Shown here piece after piece: positions 1-7,043 of a stretch of 9,758 nt of DNA. Within the stretch, counting starts at the first letter, position 1, and each line of letters begins with the position of its first letter. A model generated the notes under the pieces. It had not been told where the DNA came from and made no database searches. It worked only from the letters and a program-made list of their open reading frames with translations. Origin of the DNA: an uncultured Pseudobdellovibrionaceae bacterium. Its GTDB lineage: Bacteria > Bdellovibrionota > Bdellovibrionia > Bdellovibrionales > JAMPXM01. The DNA is taken from NCBI GenBank assembly GCA_934277865.1, contig CAKQVW010000088.1, forward strand, positions 1 to 9,758, written 5' to 3'. The position numbers and the translations under genes were made by a program.

Positions 1-2
1 GC

Positions 3-335
3 GTGAAGAGGAAAGCACTTCTACAACACAGCAAAGACGCCGTTTTCTTGCTAGCTCAGAACATCAAGCTGGAACGAAAGAGACGTAAGATGAGCGAAAC
101 CGATCTCGCCGATCGCGCGGGAATCGCCCGTTCCACTTTGCAAAGAATCGAAAAAGGAGACCCTTCTGTGGAGATTGGAACCGTCTTCAACGTAGCACAC
201 ATCGCCGGCGTGCAGCTGTTTGGCACCGAGAGCGAATTCACAAGTCTACTTTCCAGGACAGAAGACAAGCTTGCACTTTTGCCTAAGAGAATTCGAAACG
301 ATCAAACCGATAAAGACGTGTACGATGACTTCTAA
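3..335 (+). CDS. HipB-like Xre-family HTH antitoxin/repressor
   Basis: This is a small DNA-binding protein of 110 residues that should neutralise the HipA kinase encoded next to it and repress their shared promoter. Residues about 18-70 form a Cro/C1-type helix-turn-helix. The scanning helix is near SETDLADRAG (31-40) and the recognition helix near ARSTLQRIEKG (42-52). The tail ends in an acidic VYDDF after a basic KRIR stretch (95-98), a tail style I associate with HipB-like regulators. The GTG at position 3 gives a plausible complete protein, but only two bases lie upstream, so a slightly longer N-terminus cannot be excluded and the promoter/operator is outside the window. The stop lies inside the start of hipA (11-base overlap), which suggests coupled translation. 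The HTH is clear; the HipB role follows from the neighbour. Confidence 0.85.
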   Translation: MKRKALLQHSKDAVFLLAQNIKLERKRRKMSETDLADRAGIARSTLQRIEKGDPSVEIGTVFNVAHIAGVQLFGTESEFTSLLSRTEDKLALLPKRIRNDQTDKDVYDDF

Positions 336-1629
336 CGAACCCTCCCAAGCCTATGTCTGGATATGGCTGCCGGGAGAGGCTTCACCCGTCATTGCCGGCC
401 TTCTCACTCAAGATGGGCCTTTGCTTAAGTTTAACTACGGCCAGTCCTACTTGAAGAGGGAAAACAAAATCTCGATTTACACAAAGGAACTCCCTCTACG
501 CGCAGGGAGAATTGATCCGCTCGCAGGCCTGAGCATGCCGGGGTGCATACGAGACGGCGCACCGGATGCGTGGGGCCGACGAGTCATCATCAATCGGAAA
601 TATGGGAACACCGGCAAAGACATCGTTCATGATGATCTAAGCGAGCTTACCTATTTCCTTGAGTCCGGTTCAGATAGAATCGGTGCTTTGGACTTCCAGA
701 GCGGCGAAAAATATCAACCCCGCGACATGGATGAAGCCCCCCTCGAAACCCTTCTGGAGGCGGCGGAACTCGTGGAACGAGGCAACCCTCTTCCGATCGG
801 CTTGGACAGGGCCCTGCACCACGGTACGGCGATCGGCGGCGCACGGCCAAAAGCACTGATTAACGAAACCGATCGAAAGCATATCGCCAAGTTTTCATCA
901 ACAAACGACACCTATAGCGTCATCAAAGCCGAGTATATCGCTATGAAGCTGGCGGCGCTTGCAGGTCTAAATGTCGCGAAAGTTAAGCTCGTCAAAGCGG
1001 CCCACAAGGACGTTCTGCTGATTGAACGGTTTGACCGAGTGAAGGCAAATGGTGGCTGGGCGAGGAAGGCCATGGTGTCGGCCCTGACAATGCTTGAGCT
1101 GGATGAAAACCTCGCCAGATACGCGAGCTATCAAAGACTGGCGGAAATAGTTCGCCTGAACTTCACGGCGGCCAGCGCGACCTTAAGAGAATTGTTTTCC
1201 CGCATCGTCTTCAATGTCCTCTGTGGAAATACGGACGATCACGCCAGAAACCACGCCGCGTTTTGGGATGGCTCACGCCTGACGCTGACGCCGGCGTATG
1301 ACATATGTCCGCAGATGCGCACCGGTGGCGAAGCCAATCAAGCAATGAGCATTCTGAGCAACGAGCGTCGCAGCCAAATCGCATTGTGTCTGGACGCCGC
1401 AGAAGAAGTCTTTCTGTTAAATCGAGCCGAAGCCTTTGAACTCGTCGAACGCATCGCGCACACGATTGTTAACAATTGGAACAGTGTCTGCGAAGAAGCT
1501 CAGGTCAGCCCAGTGGACAGAAAGCTCTTTCAATCTCGTCAATTTTTCAACCCCTACGCCCTCGAAGGCCTAGGCGGCGACGAAGAAAAGAAACTGAAAA
1601 ACCTAAAGTCAGACTTCGAAGCAATGTAG
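325..1629 (+). CDS. hipA: HipA-family serine/threonine kinase toxin
   Basis: HipA toxins are kinases; the E. coli one phosphorylates glutamyl-tRNA synthetase and halts growth, but the target here is unknown. The 434-residue length matches E. coli HipA (440). An N-terminal HipA_N1-like domain spans about 8-90. The kinase part shows a glycine-rich GGARPKALI loop (171-179), AKF with the likely ATP-binding Lys189, LLIERFDR (232-239), the catalytic NTDDHARNH segment (302-310, with D304 and N309 matching E. coli D309/N314), and the metal-binding Asp in AYDIC (D326). No frameshift is seen. ATG 325 was chosen because it overlaps the antitoxin stop by 11 bases, as in other hip pairs; a TTG at 220 would give 35 extra residues unlike the family and lie deep inside the antitoxin gene. 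Oddity: the residue aligned with autophosphorylated Ser150 of E. coli is Ala169, next to Thr168. Confidence 0.92.
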   Translation: MTSNEPSQAYVWIWLPGEASPVIAGLLTQDGPLLKFNYGQSYLKRENKISIYTKELPLRAGRIDPLAGLSMPGCIRDGAPDAWGRRVIINRKYGNTGKDIVHDDLSELTYFLESGSDRIGALDFQSGEKYQPRDMDEAPLETLLEAAELVERGNPLPIGLDRALHHGTAIGGARPKALINETDRKHIAKFSSTNDTYSVIKAEYIAMKLAALAGLNVAKVKLVKAAHKDVLLIERFDRVKANGGWARKAMVSALTMLELDENLARYASYQRLAEIVRLNFTAASATLRELFSRIVFNVLCGNTDDHARNHAAFWDGSRLTLTPAYDICPQMRTGGEANQAMSILSNERRSQIALCLDAAEEVFLLNRAEAFELVERIAHTIVNNWNSVCEEAQVSPVDRKLFQSRQFFNPYALEGLGGDEEKKLKNLKSDFEAM

Positions 1630-1736
1630 TGTCCTTACCAACCCACCCTGCACCATCCTCTGAATAACACTCTGCGCATCAGACGACTTCAGTCGCAAGG
1701 TTCGCTAGAAATATCCGCTGTTTAGTCCCATTTAGC

Positions 1737-1742
1737 AGAGGG
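1737..1742 (+). promoter_or_regulatory. Shine-Dalgarno for rfbF
   Basis: AGAGGG lies 8 bases upstream of ATG 1751, a good match and spacing for a ribosome-binding site, and it fixes the rfbF start. The rest of the 121-base gap after hipA (1630-1750) should hold the operon promoter, but I see no convincing -35/-10 pair in it and no GC-rich hairpin with a T-run to end hipA. Confidence 0.7.
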
Positions 1743-1750
1743 TAAAATCT

Positions 1751-2521
1751 ATGAAGGTCGCACTATTGGCCGGTGGCCTCGGCACACGAATCGGCGAAGA
1801 AACCGTGACACGCCCAAAGCCGATGATCGAGATCGGTGGAAAGCCCATTCTCTGGCACATCATGAAGCACTACTCAAAACACGGCTTCAATGAGTTCGTG
1901 GTGCTGCTTGGCTACAAGGGCTACATGATAAAAGAGTTCTTCGCGAACTACTACCTTCACCAATGCGACGTCACGATCGACACCAAAACTGGCCAAATGA
2001 CGATGCACAAAAACGAAAGCGAAGATTGGAAAATCACGCTCGTCGAAACAGGCCCGGAAACCATGACAGGCGGCCGCGTGCTTCGCGCACGCAAGTATCT
2101 TGAAGGCGCGCCGTTCATGCTCACTTATGGCGACGGCGTTTCCGATATCGACATCAGCAAGCTTGTCGAGTTTCACCAAACCCAGAAAAAGACTCTCACT
2201 TTGACTGCGATTCAACCCGAAGGCCGCTTTGGCGTTGTCGACATCAAGGCTGACAACTCGGTTGCGAAGTTCTTGGAAAAACCTCGCGGCGATGGCTCTT
2301 GGATCAACGGCGGATTCTTTGTCTGTGAACCAACGATCTTCGATTCGATCAAAGACGGCGACAAAACCATCTTCGAACGTGGCCCGATGGAATCCCTTGC
2401 GGCGCAAGGTCAGATCGCGGCGTATCGACACGAAGGGTTTTGGAAATGCATGGACACGCTTCGCGACAAGCAAGACCTTGAAACACTTTGGAACTCCGGC
2501 CGCGCACCCTGGAAGGCATAA
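1751..2521 (+). CDS. rfbF: glucose-1-phosphate cytidylyltransferase
   Basis: This cytosolic enzyme joins alpha-D-glucose 1-phosphate and CTP to give CDP-D-glucose and pyrophosphate, the first step towards CDP-linked 3,6-dideoxy- and 6-deoxyhexoses of O-antigens (also called ddhA). The 256-residue length is typical of the family. Visible motifs of the sugar-nucleotidyltransferase fold are LAGGLGTRI (6-14, nucleotide loop), RPKPMIEIGGKPILWH (21-36, with the conserved Lys23), YGDGVSD (126-132, metal-binding Asp), EKP (176-178), WINGGFF (184-190) and WKCMDTLRD (231-239). The RPKPM and MDT-x-RD signatures are those of RfbF rather than of the dTDP-glucose enzyme RmlA. The gene opens the polysaccharide operon and is followed by its pathway partner rfbG after 8 bases. 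No defects are seen. Confidence 0.96.
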   Translation: MKVALLAGGLGTRIGEETVTRPKPMIEIGGKPILWHIMKHYSKHGFNEFVVLLGYKGYMIKEFFANYYLHQCDVTIDTKTGQMTMHKNESEDWKITLVETGPETMTGGRVLRARKYLEGAPFMLTYGDGVSDIDISKLVEFHQTQKKTLTLTAIQPEGRFGVVDIKADNSVAKFLEKPRGDGSWINGGFFVCEPTIFDSIKDGDKTIFERGPMESLAAQGQIAAYRHEGFWKCMDTLRDKQDLETLWNSGRAPWKA

Positions 2522-2529
2522 AACAGAAA

Positions 2530-3645
2530 ATGAACTTCGAGAGCTTTCGCGGAAAAAAAGTTTTCCTCACCGGCCACACGGGCTTCAAAGGTTCTTGGCT
2601 AGCGCTTTGGCTACAGACCTTAGGCGCCAAGGTCACCGGCTACGCGCTGGCGGCACCGAGCAAACCCTCGCACTTTGAACTCTTACGCGAACGCGGAATA
2701 CTAAAGATCGACTCGGTTCTGGGCGATATCTGCGACTACGAATCTTTGCGCAATGCACTTTTCGACGCCGACCCGGATCTGATTGTTCATATGGCGGCTC
2801 AACCCATTGTTCTTCGTAGCTACCGAAATCCCATCGAAACCTATGAAACCAATGTGATGGGAACGCTGAAAGTCTTTGAAGCCGCCCGCGCGCTGATCGC
2901 CAAGCGTAAATCCGAAGGACGCAAGGCCTCCGGTCCAACGGAGCTTGCTGTCTTAAACATCACCAGCGACAAGTGTTATGAGAACAAGGAAACTCTTATC
3001 GGCTATAAAGAAACCGATCCGATGGGGGGATACGACCCGTACTCTTCGTCAAAAGGCTGTGCCGAGCTTTTGTTCGCTAGCTACCAGCGAAGCTACTTCC
3101 CCGTTCACAAGTTTGGTCACGATCACCACGTTCTTATGGCAAGTGTGCGCGCCGGAAACGTCATCGGCGGCGGTGATTGGGCGGAAGATCGCCTGATTCC
3201 TGATCTCATTCGCGGCACGGCCCGTGGCGAAGTGACGGAGATTCGAAATCCCACGGCGATTCGACCTTGGCAGCATGTGCTGGAACCTCTTTCCGGATAT
3301 CTGACCGTGGCCGCTCGCCTTCTCGAGGGCGACGCGAGGGTCGCGACCGGGTTCAACTTTGGTCCGCACGAAGAAAGCTGCGTCACGGTCGGCGAGATCT
3401 TAAAGGCGCTTCAAAGCAAGTGGAGCGGCATTCAGTTTCGCCTTGGAGGCGAGGGCAAACTGCATGAGGCGCACTTCTTGAAACTGGATTCCACAAAAGC
3501 CCGTACCGAACTGGGCTGGAAGCCAGTCCTGAAATTCGAAGAAACCATCCAGTGGACCGCGAATTGGTACAAAGCCCATCAAGAGCGCAGTAACCTTTTG
3601 ACCGAAAACCAAATCGCGGAGTTTCAATCTAGGATGTTTCAATGA
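2530..3645 (+). CDS. rfbG: CDP-glucose 4,6-dehydratase
   Basis: This NAD-dependent short-chain dehydrogenase/reductase-type enzyme converts CDP-D-glucose into CDP-4-keto-6-deoxy-D-glucose (also called ddhB). The 371-residue protein has the glycine-rich NAD loop TGHTGFKGSW (14-23), GDICD (65-69), HMAAQP (87-92), the NITSDKCYEN segment (143-152) and the catalytic Tyr171-x3-Lys175 in YSSSK. RAGNVIGGGDWAEDRLIPD (207-225) and RPWQHVLEPLSGY (245-257) are signatures that separate RfbG from RmlB and GDP-mannose dehydratases. ATG 2530 gives the usual N-terminus; the frame is open further up to a TTG at 2488, but that would run inside rfbF. Its only nearby purine stretch, GGAAGG at 2511, is rather far away, so re-initiation after rfbF is likely. 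The stop overlaps the next start as ATGA. Confidence 0.96.
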   Translation: MNFESFRGKKVFLTGHTGFKGSWLALWLQTLGAKVTGYALAAPSKPSHFELLRERGILKIDSVLGDICDYESLRNALFDADPDLIVHMAAQPIVLRSYRNPIETYETNVMGTLKVFEAARALIAKRKSEGRKASGPTELAVLNITSDKCYENKETLIGYKETDPMGGYDPYSSSKGCAELLFASYQRSYFPVHKFGHDHHVLMASVRAGNVIGGGDWAEDRLIPDLIRGTARGEVTEIRNPTAIRPWQHVLEPLSGYLTVAARLLEGDARVATGFNFGPHEESCVTVGEILKALQSKWSGIQFRLGGEGKLHEAHFLKLDSTKARTELGWKPVLKFEETIQWTANWYKAHQERSNLLTENQIAEFQSRMFQ

Positions 3646-4697
3646 AGAAGGCCTCCTACGTCATCGAGCCCTATTACCAGAGAAACGCCTGCTTCGATCT
3701 CTCTGACAAAGTGAAGAATCGCGACGGCGCGATGTACTTCGCATGGGCTTTGCGTAACGCTTTGGCGAAACGAGGCTACGACCTTCAAACCGACGACATT
3801 CATTCTCCTCACGATTCTGATATCGCGATTTACGCGGATATGCCCCGGTACTCCGCCCCGCTTCCTCGACCTGAGAATCGGAGCAAATCTCACCTCATAG
3901 CTTTCGAGAGTGAGCTAATTCTTAAGAGCAACTGGCTACCAGAGAATCAGCGACTCTTTCATACGATTTTTACCTGGCATGACGAATTGATCGCCAAGAA
4001 CGCTTCCTCAAAGGATCCTGGAGAAACGAAGTTTGTAAAATCGAATTTTACCTTCAAGCTTCCAAAAGGGCCGCTCCCCAAGCCATTCTCGGAACGAAAA
4101 CTCATCACGCTGATCTCCGGCAACAAGGCGGTCCGACACCCACTCGAACTCTACTCGGCTCGACGTGATTTCATTCGCTGGGCGGAAGCTCACATTCCTT
4201 CTGAATTCGAATATTACGGCATCGGCTGGGAGTGGTTCTACTTGCGCGGAGGTTTTTTCCACAAAGTTCTGCGCAAGCTGGGGCTCCTGAAGTACATGCC
4301 AAAATCCCCTTCTCGGTGCTATCGCGGGAAAGTTGTCGATAAATTTCCTGTGCTTGAAAGTTATCGCTTCTCTCTGTGTTTCGAGAACGGTCGCGATATT
4401 CCCGGATATATCACAGAGAAAATTTTCGATTCGATGATCGCGGGCTGCATTCCCGTGTATTGGGGAGCGAACAATATCTCCGATCACATCCCTGCAGATT
4501 GCTTCATCGATTACCGGCAGTTCGCATCTCGCCCGAACCCACATCGCGAACTCGTGGACTATCTAAGAGCGATGCCCGAATCCAGATGGCAGGAATATCA
4601 AAACGCGATCCGCGGCTACTTTAATTCTGAAAAAGCGAAGGCCTTCGATGCGGACGCATGGGCAGAAATGGTAGCATCCCATGTCACCTCGAACTGA
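3642..4697 (+). CDS. GT10 family (fucosyltransferase-like) glycosyltransferase
   Basis: The 351-residue protein carries the C-terminal donor-binding signature of glycosyltransferase family 10 (alpha-1,3/1,4-fucosyltransferases): YRFSLCFEN (241-249), GYITEKIFD (255-263), AGCIPVYWG (267-275) and HIPADCFIDY (282-291). The N-terminal half (1-150) is the more variable acceptor side. No signal peptide or membrane segment is evident, so it probably acts at the inner face of the cytoplasmic membrane on a lipid-linked glycan. Classical GT10 enzymes use GDP-fucose, but no GDP-fucose genes lie nearby and the operon makes a CDP-sugar, so the donor is uncertain. AGGA at 3631-3634, 7 bases before ATG 3642, supports the start; the ATGA overlap with rfbG indicates coupling. 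The end overlaps the flippase gene by 17 bases. Family is clear; substrate is not. Confidence 0.88.
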   Translation: MKKASYVIEPYYQRNACFDLSDKVKNRDGAMYFAWALRNALAKRGYDLQTDDIHSPHDSDIAIYADMPRYSAPLPRPENRSKSHLIAFESELILKSNWLPENQRLFHTIFTWHDELIAKNASSKDPGETKFVKSNFTFKLPKGPLPKPFSERKLITLISGNKAVRHPLELYSARRDFIRWAEAHIPSEFEYYGIGWEWFYLRGGFFHKVLRKLGLLKYMPKSPSRCYRGKVVDKFPVLESYRFSLCFENGRDIPGYITEKIFDSMIAGCIPVYWGANNISDHIPADCFIDYRQFASRPNPHRELVDYLRAMPESRWQEYQNAIRGYFNSEKAKAFDADAWAEMVASHVTSN

Positions 4698-6054
4698 AGT
4701 ACTGGCGATCGGTTTCGCACGGGCTCTACAAGTCGCGATCATGTTCGCAACTTATAAAGCGCTGACTCAGCTACTCACGCAAGAGGAGCTCGGCGCATAT
4801 TTCTACTTCCTCGGTATCGCAGGCGGGGTTGGCCTGATTCTCGTCAATCCTGTCGGCGTCTTTATCAATCGCTTCATACATCAATGGGTGAAAGATAGAT
4901 CGGTCGCCAAAAAAGGTCTGTTTTTCCTTGGTTTCTCCACACTCGCAGGTCTGACAGCAAGTGTGATCGTAATTGGTCTCAGTAAAACGGCAGGACTTGG
5001 CACCGCCATTGCCGCCTCTAGCTTGGGGCTCTACGTCGTTGGAAATACGATCACTAATACCTTTATTCCGGCGATCAATATTCTAGGACGAGCAATTTTG
5101 TTTGCATGCCTAACAGTGATCTCTCAGCTGGTAACGGTATTGGTCGCGATGTATGCGACTTCTAACAATGCGCTAGCCTCTACATGGCTCTGGTCGTACG
5201 GATGCACCTTCGCAGTGTTTGGCATTTTGGCCTACGGCCTCACGTGCCGCATGAACGACTCCTCGTCCCATATCCCAGAAGGAAGCCAATCTCAGAGCCT
5301 CTTTAAGTTCGCATGGCCTCTCGCCGTATCGAATATTGGCCTATGGGCTCTTACTCAGGGATATCGTCCCTTAGGTGCATGGCTTTCCAGTCTCGAGTCA
5401 CTGGCCATCATCGGACTGGGCATCGGAATCGCGAGTTCTGTCGCCAATGCGTTCGAAATGTTGGTGCATCAAATCTTCATGCCAAAATTCTTTCGCAGTC
5501 TTCACTCAAACAGCGCTCAAGAACGAAAAGAAAAATGGAGACAGCTCTGGCAATGTGTCGTGCCTCTTTATTTGGCCGTGACGTGTTTTGCGATTGGTTG
5601 TTCGAAAATTCTTTTGAGCTTGCTTGCATCGACGACATACGAGAATGCCTGGATCTACCTCACCATTGGCGCATGTGCCGAATTTTTACGGATGCTATCA
5701 AGTACGTTGAGTCTCGTTTCGGTTTCCGAATTGAAAACCCGAGCAACGGTTGTCCCATATCTCACTGGCGGCGCGGTATTCTTCGTTGCCGCAATGGCCA
5801 AGACTCCTCTAGGACATAGCGTCCTACTCGGACAAGCCGCAACTCTTCTCTTCATGCTTTGGAAGTTTCAAGATTCACAGTGGTATAAGGTCTCGGCTGG
5901 AGAACTTCGAATCATGGCCGCTAGCTTACTCCTAGTCTCTCCATTCTTTCTTGAGTCCTCAGGTCTGGTGACGAAACTCCTGGTACTCGCATTGGCGGGT
6001 CTCGCACTCGGAACGATTCTTCTGCTTGCAACCAGAAAATGGGCTTCACGATGA
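4681..6054 (+). CDS. Wzx-like polysaccharide flippase (MOP/MATE-type, polytopic membrane protein)
   Basis: This 457-residue, strongly hydrophobic protein has about 12-14 predicted membrane segments by eye, near residues 8-24, 38-62, 78-100, 106-130, 138-160, 166-187, 207-227, 238-262, 290-316, 323-348, 355-373, 378-395, 408-425 and 430-450. A basic and polar loop (270-289, with RKEKWR) separates the two halves. Size, topology and position among glycosyltransferases fit an O-antigen/capsule repeat-unit flippase that moves lipid-linked oligosaccharide across the inner membrane. Flippases of this kind are poorly conserved, so the call rests on topology and context; a Wzy-type polymerase is less likely because no large periplasmic loop is seen. 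The ATG overlaps the GT10 gene by 17 bases and has no clear ribosome-binding site, suggesting coupling. An ATGA overlap leads into the GT2 gene. Confidence 0.8.
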   Translation: MSPRTEVLAIGFARALQVAIMFATYKALTQLLTQEELGAYFYFLGIAGGVGLILVNPVGVFINRFIHQWVKDRSVAKKGLFFLGFSTLAGLTASVIVIGLSKTAGLGTAIAASSLGLYVVGNTITNTFIPAINILGRAILFACLTVISQLVTVLVAMYATSNNALASTWLWSYGCTFAVFGILAYGLTCRMNDSSSHIPEGSQSQSLFKFAWPLAVSNIGLWALTQGYRPLGAWLSSLESLAIIGLGIGIASSVANAFEMLVHQIFMPKFFRSLHSNSAQERKEKWRQLWQCVVPLYLAVTCFAIGCSKILLSLLASTTYENAWIYLTIGACAEFLRMLSSTLSLVSVSELKTRATVVPYLTGGAVFFVAAMAKTPLGHSVLLGQAATLLFMLWKFQDSQWYKVSAGELRIMAASLLLVSPFFLESSGLVTKLLVLALAGLALGTILLLATRKWASR

Positions 6055-7043
6055 AACGAGTCACAATCTGTGTGCCGACATATAATAGCGAAGCGACTTT
6101 GCGGGCGACTTTGGATTCGGTCTTGGCGCAGACTTATTCGAACCTGGTCGTGAAGATTTTTGACAACGCTTCGATCGATAAGACTGTGCAGATTGCGCGC
6201 GAGTTCGCGATGAAAGATCAACGCGTGCAGGTTTTTGCGCATCCGGAAAATGTCGGCGGCGAAGGAAACTTCAATCGCTGCATCCAGGCCGCCGAGGGTG
6301 AATACATGGCGATCTACCACGCCGATGACCTCTATGAAAAAAACATGGTGGAAAAGCAGGTCGAGTTTTTAGAAGCTCACGCCGATTCCGTCGCCGTCGC
6401 CACCGGTGCAAGCCTGATTGACTCCGTCGGCCATGAGCACGGACTTCGCTTTCTACCTCCACCGCTAAGAAATCGCGCCCAAGTCGAATTTCGCTTTGAG
6501 GACCTGCTTCGTTTGACACTGAAGTATGGGAATTTCATTACCTGCCCATCCGTCATGGCGCGTGCAAATGTCTACCGAGATCAGATCGGGCGCTTTCGTG
6601 GCGAGCTCTTTGGCACTTCCTCGGATCTTGATGTATGGCTTCGCTTTGCAAAGCTTGGAAGATTTGGCCTATTGACGGCGCCACTGATGCGCTACCGCGC
6701 GTCCGAAGCCAGCTTTACGGTACGTGAAACCAAAAGACGATTCACCGAGCACGATCTTCTTAAGACTTTGAGACATTACGTTACAGATAAAAACGACGGC
6801 CTTAAACTATCCGCCCAGGACGTTCGGTATCTCAAGTTTCACGAATTGAAGGATGCAGCCGCTAGGCGAATGAACATTGTCTTAAGCCTACGCACGGATC
6901 ACCCCTTGCCGAACTTTGGTGGTTCGTGGTTGAGCGTGCTGACGATGGCGGTTGAGAGTCGCTACCACCTGAAGTTCGCGCTCGCCAGTTTTGTGATTTT
7001 CGCGCTTACAACGCCGCTAAAGTGGTTGAGGATCTTTAAATGA
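6051..7043 (+). CDS. GT2 family (GT-A fold) glycosyltransferase
   Basis: The 330-residue enzyme probably transfers a sugar from a nucleotide donor to the lipid-linked repeat unit at the cytoplasmic side of the inner membrane. GT2 marks are VTICVPTYNSEATL (4-17), the nucleotide-contacting Asp38 in FDNAS, ENVGGEGNFNRCIQ (66-79), the metal-binding DxD-like HADD (90-93) and SSDLDVWLRFAKLGRFG (190-206), which takes the place of the usual ED/acidic motif before the base-like helix. Residues about 306-323 are hydrophobic (FALASFVIFAL) and may anchor the C-terminus to the membrane. ATG 6051 gives the family-typical start MKRVTICVPTYN and an ATGA overlap with the flippase; an in-frame ATG at 6039 would add four residues. 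Donor and acceptor cannot be told from the sequence. Confidence 0.9.
   Translation: MKRVTICVPTYNSEATLRATLDSVLAQTYSNLVVKIFDNASIDKTVQIAREFAMKDQRVQVFAHPENVGGEGNFNRCIQAAEGEYMAIYHADDLYEKNMVEKQVEFLEAHADSVAVATGASLIDSVGHEHGLRFLPPPLRNRAQVEFRFEDLLRLTLKYGNFITCPSVMARANVYRDQIGRFRGELFGTSSDLDVWLRFAKLGRFGLLTAPLMRYRASEASFTVRETKRRFTEHDLLKTLRHYVTDKNDGLKLSAQDVRYLKFHELKDAAARRMNIVLSLRTDHPLPNFGGSWLSVLTMAVESRYHLKFALASFVIFALTTPLKWLRIFK

Noticed and set aside
220..324. N-terminal extension of HipA from a TTG at 220
   Set aside because: It would lie deep inside the antitoxin gene, and the 35 added residues do not resemble HipA; ATG 325 gives the expected domain start.
1684..1695. Small inverted repeat CGACTTCAGTCG between hipA and rfbF
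   Set aside because: The stem is only 4-5 base pairs and no T-run follows, so it is not a convincing terminator or operator.
1874..2473. 199-residue minus-strand open frame opposite rfbF
   Set aside because: It lies wholly inside the well-supported rfbF frame, has no recognisable domain or ribosome-binding site, and long antisense frames are common in this codon usage.
4008..4544. 178-residue minus-strand open frame opposite the GT10 gene
   Set aside because: No domain signature, and the plus-strand GT10 motifs explain the region.
5313..5819. 168-residue plus-strand frame inside the flippase gene
   Set aside because: It is out of frame with the membrane protein, is rich in Cys/Arg/Ser with no coherent hydrophobic pattern, and has no start signal; a shadow frame.
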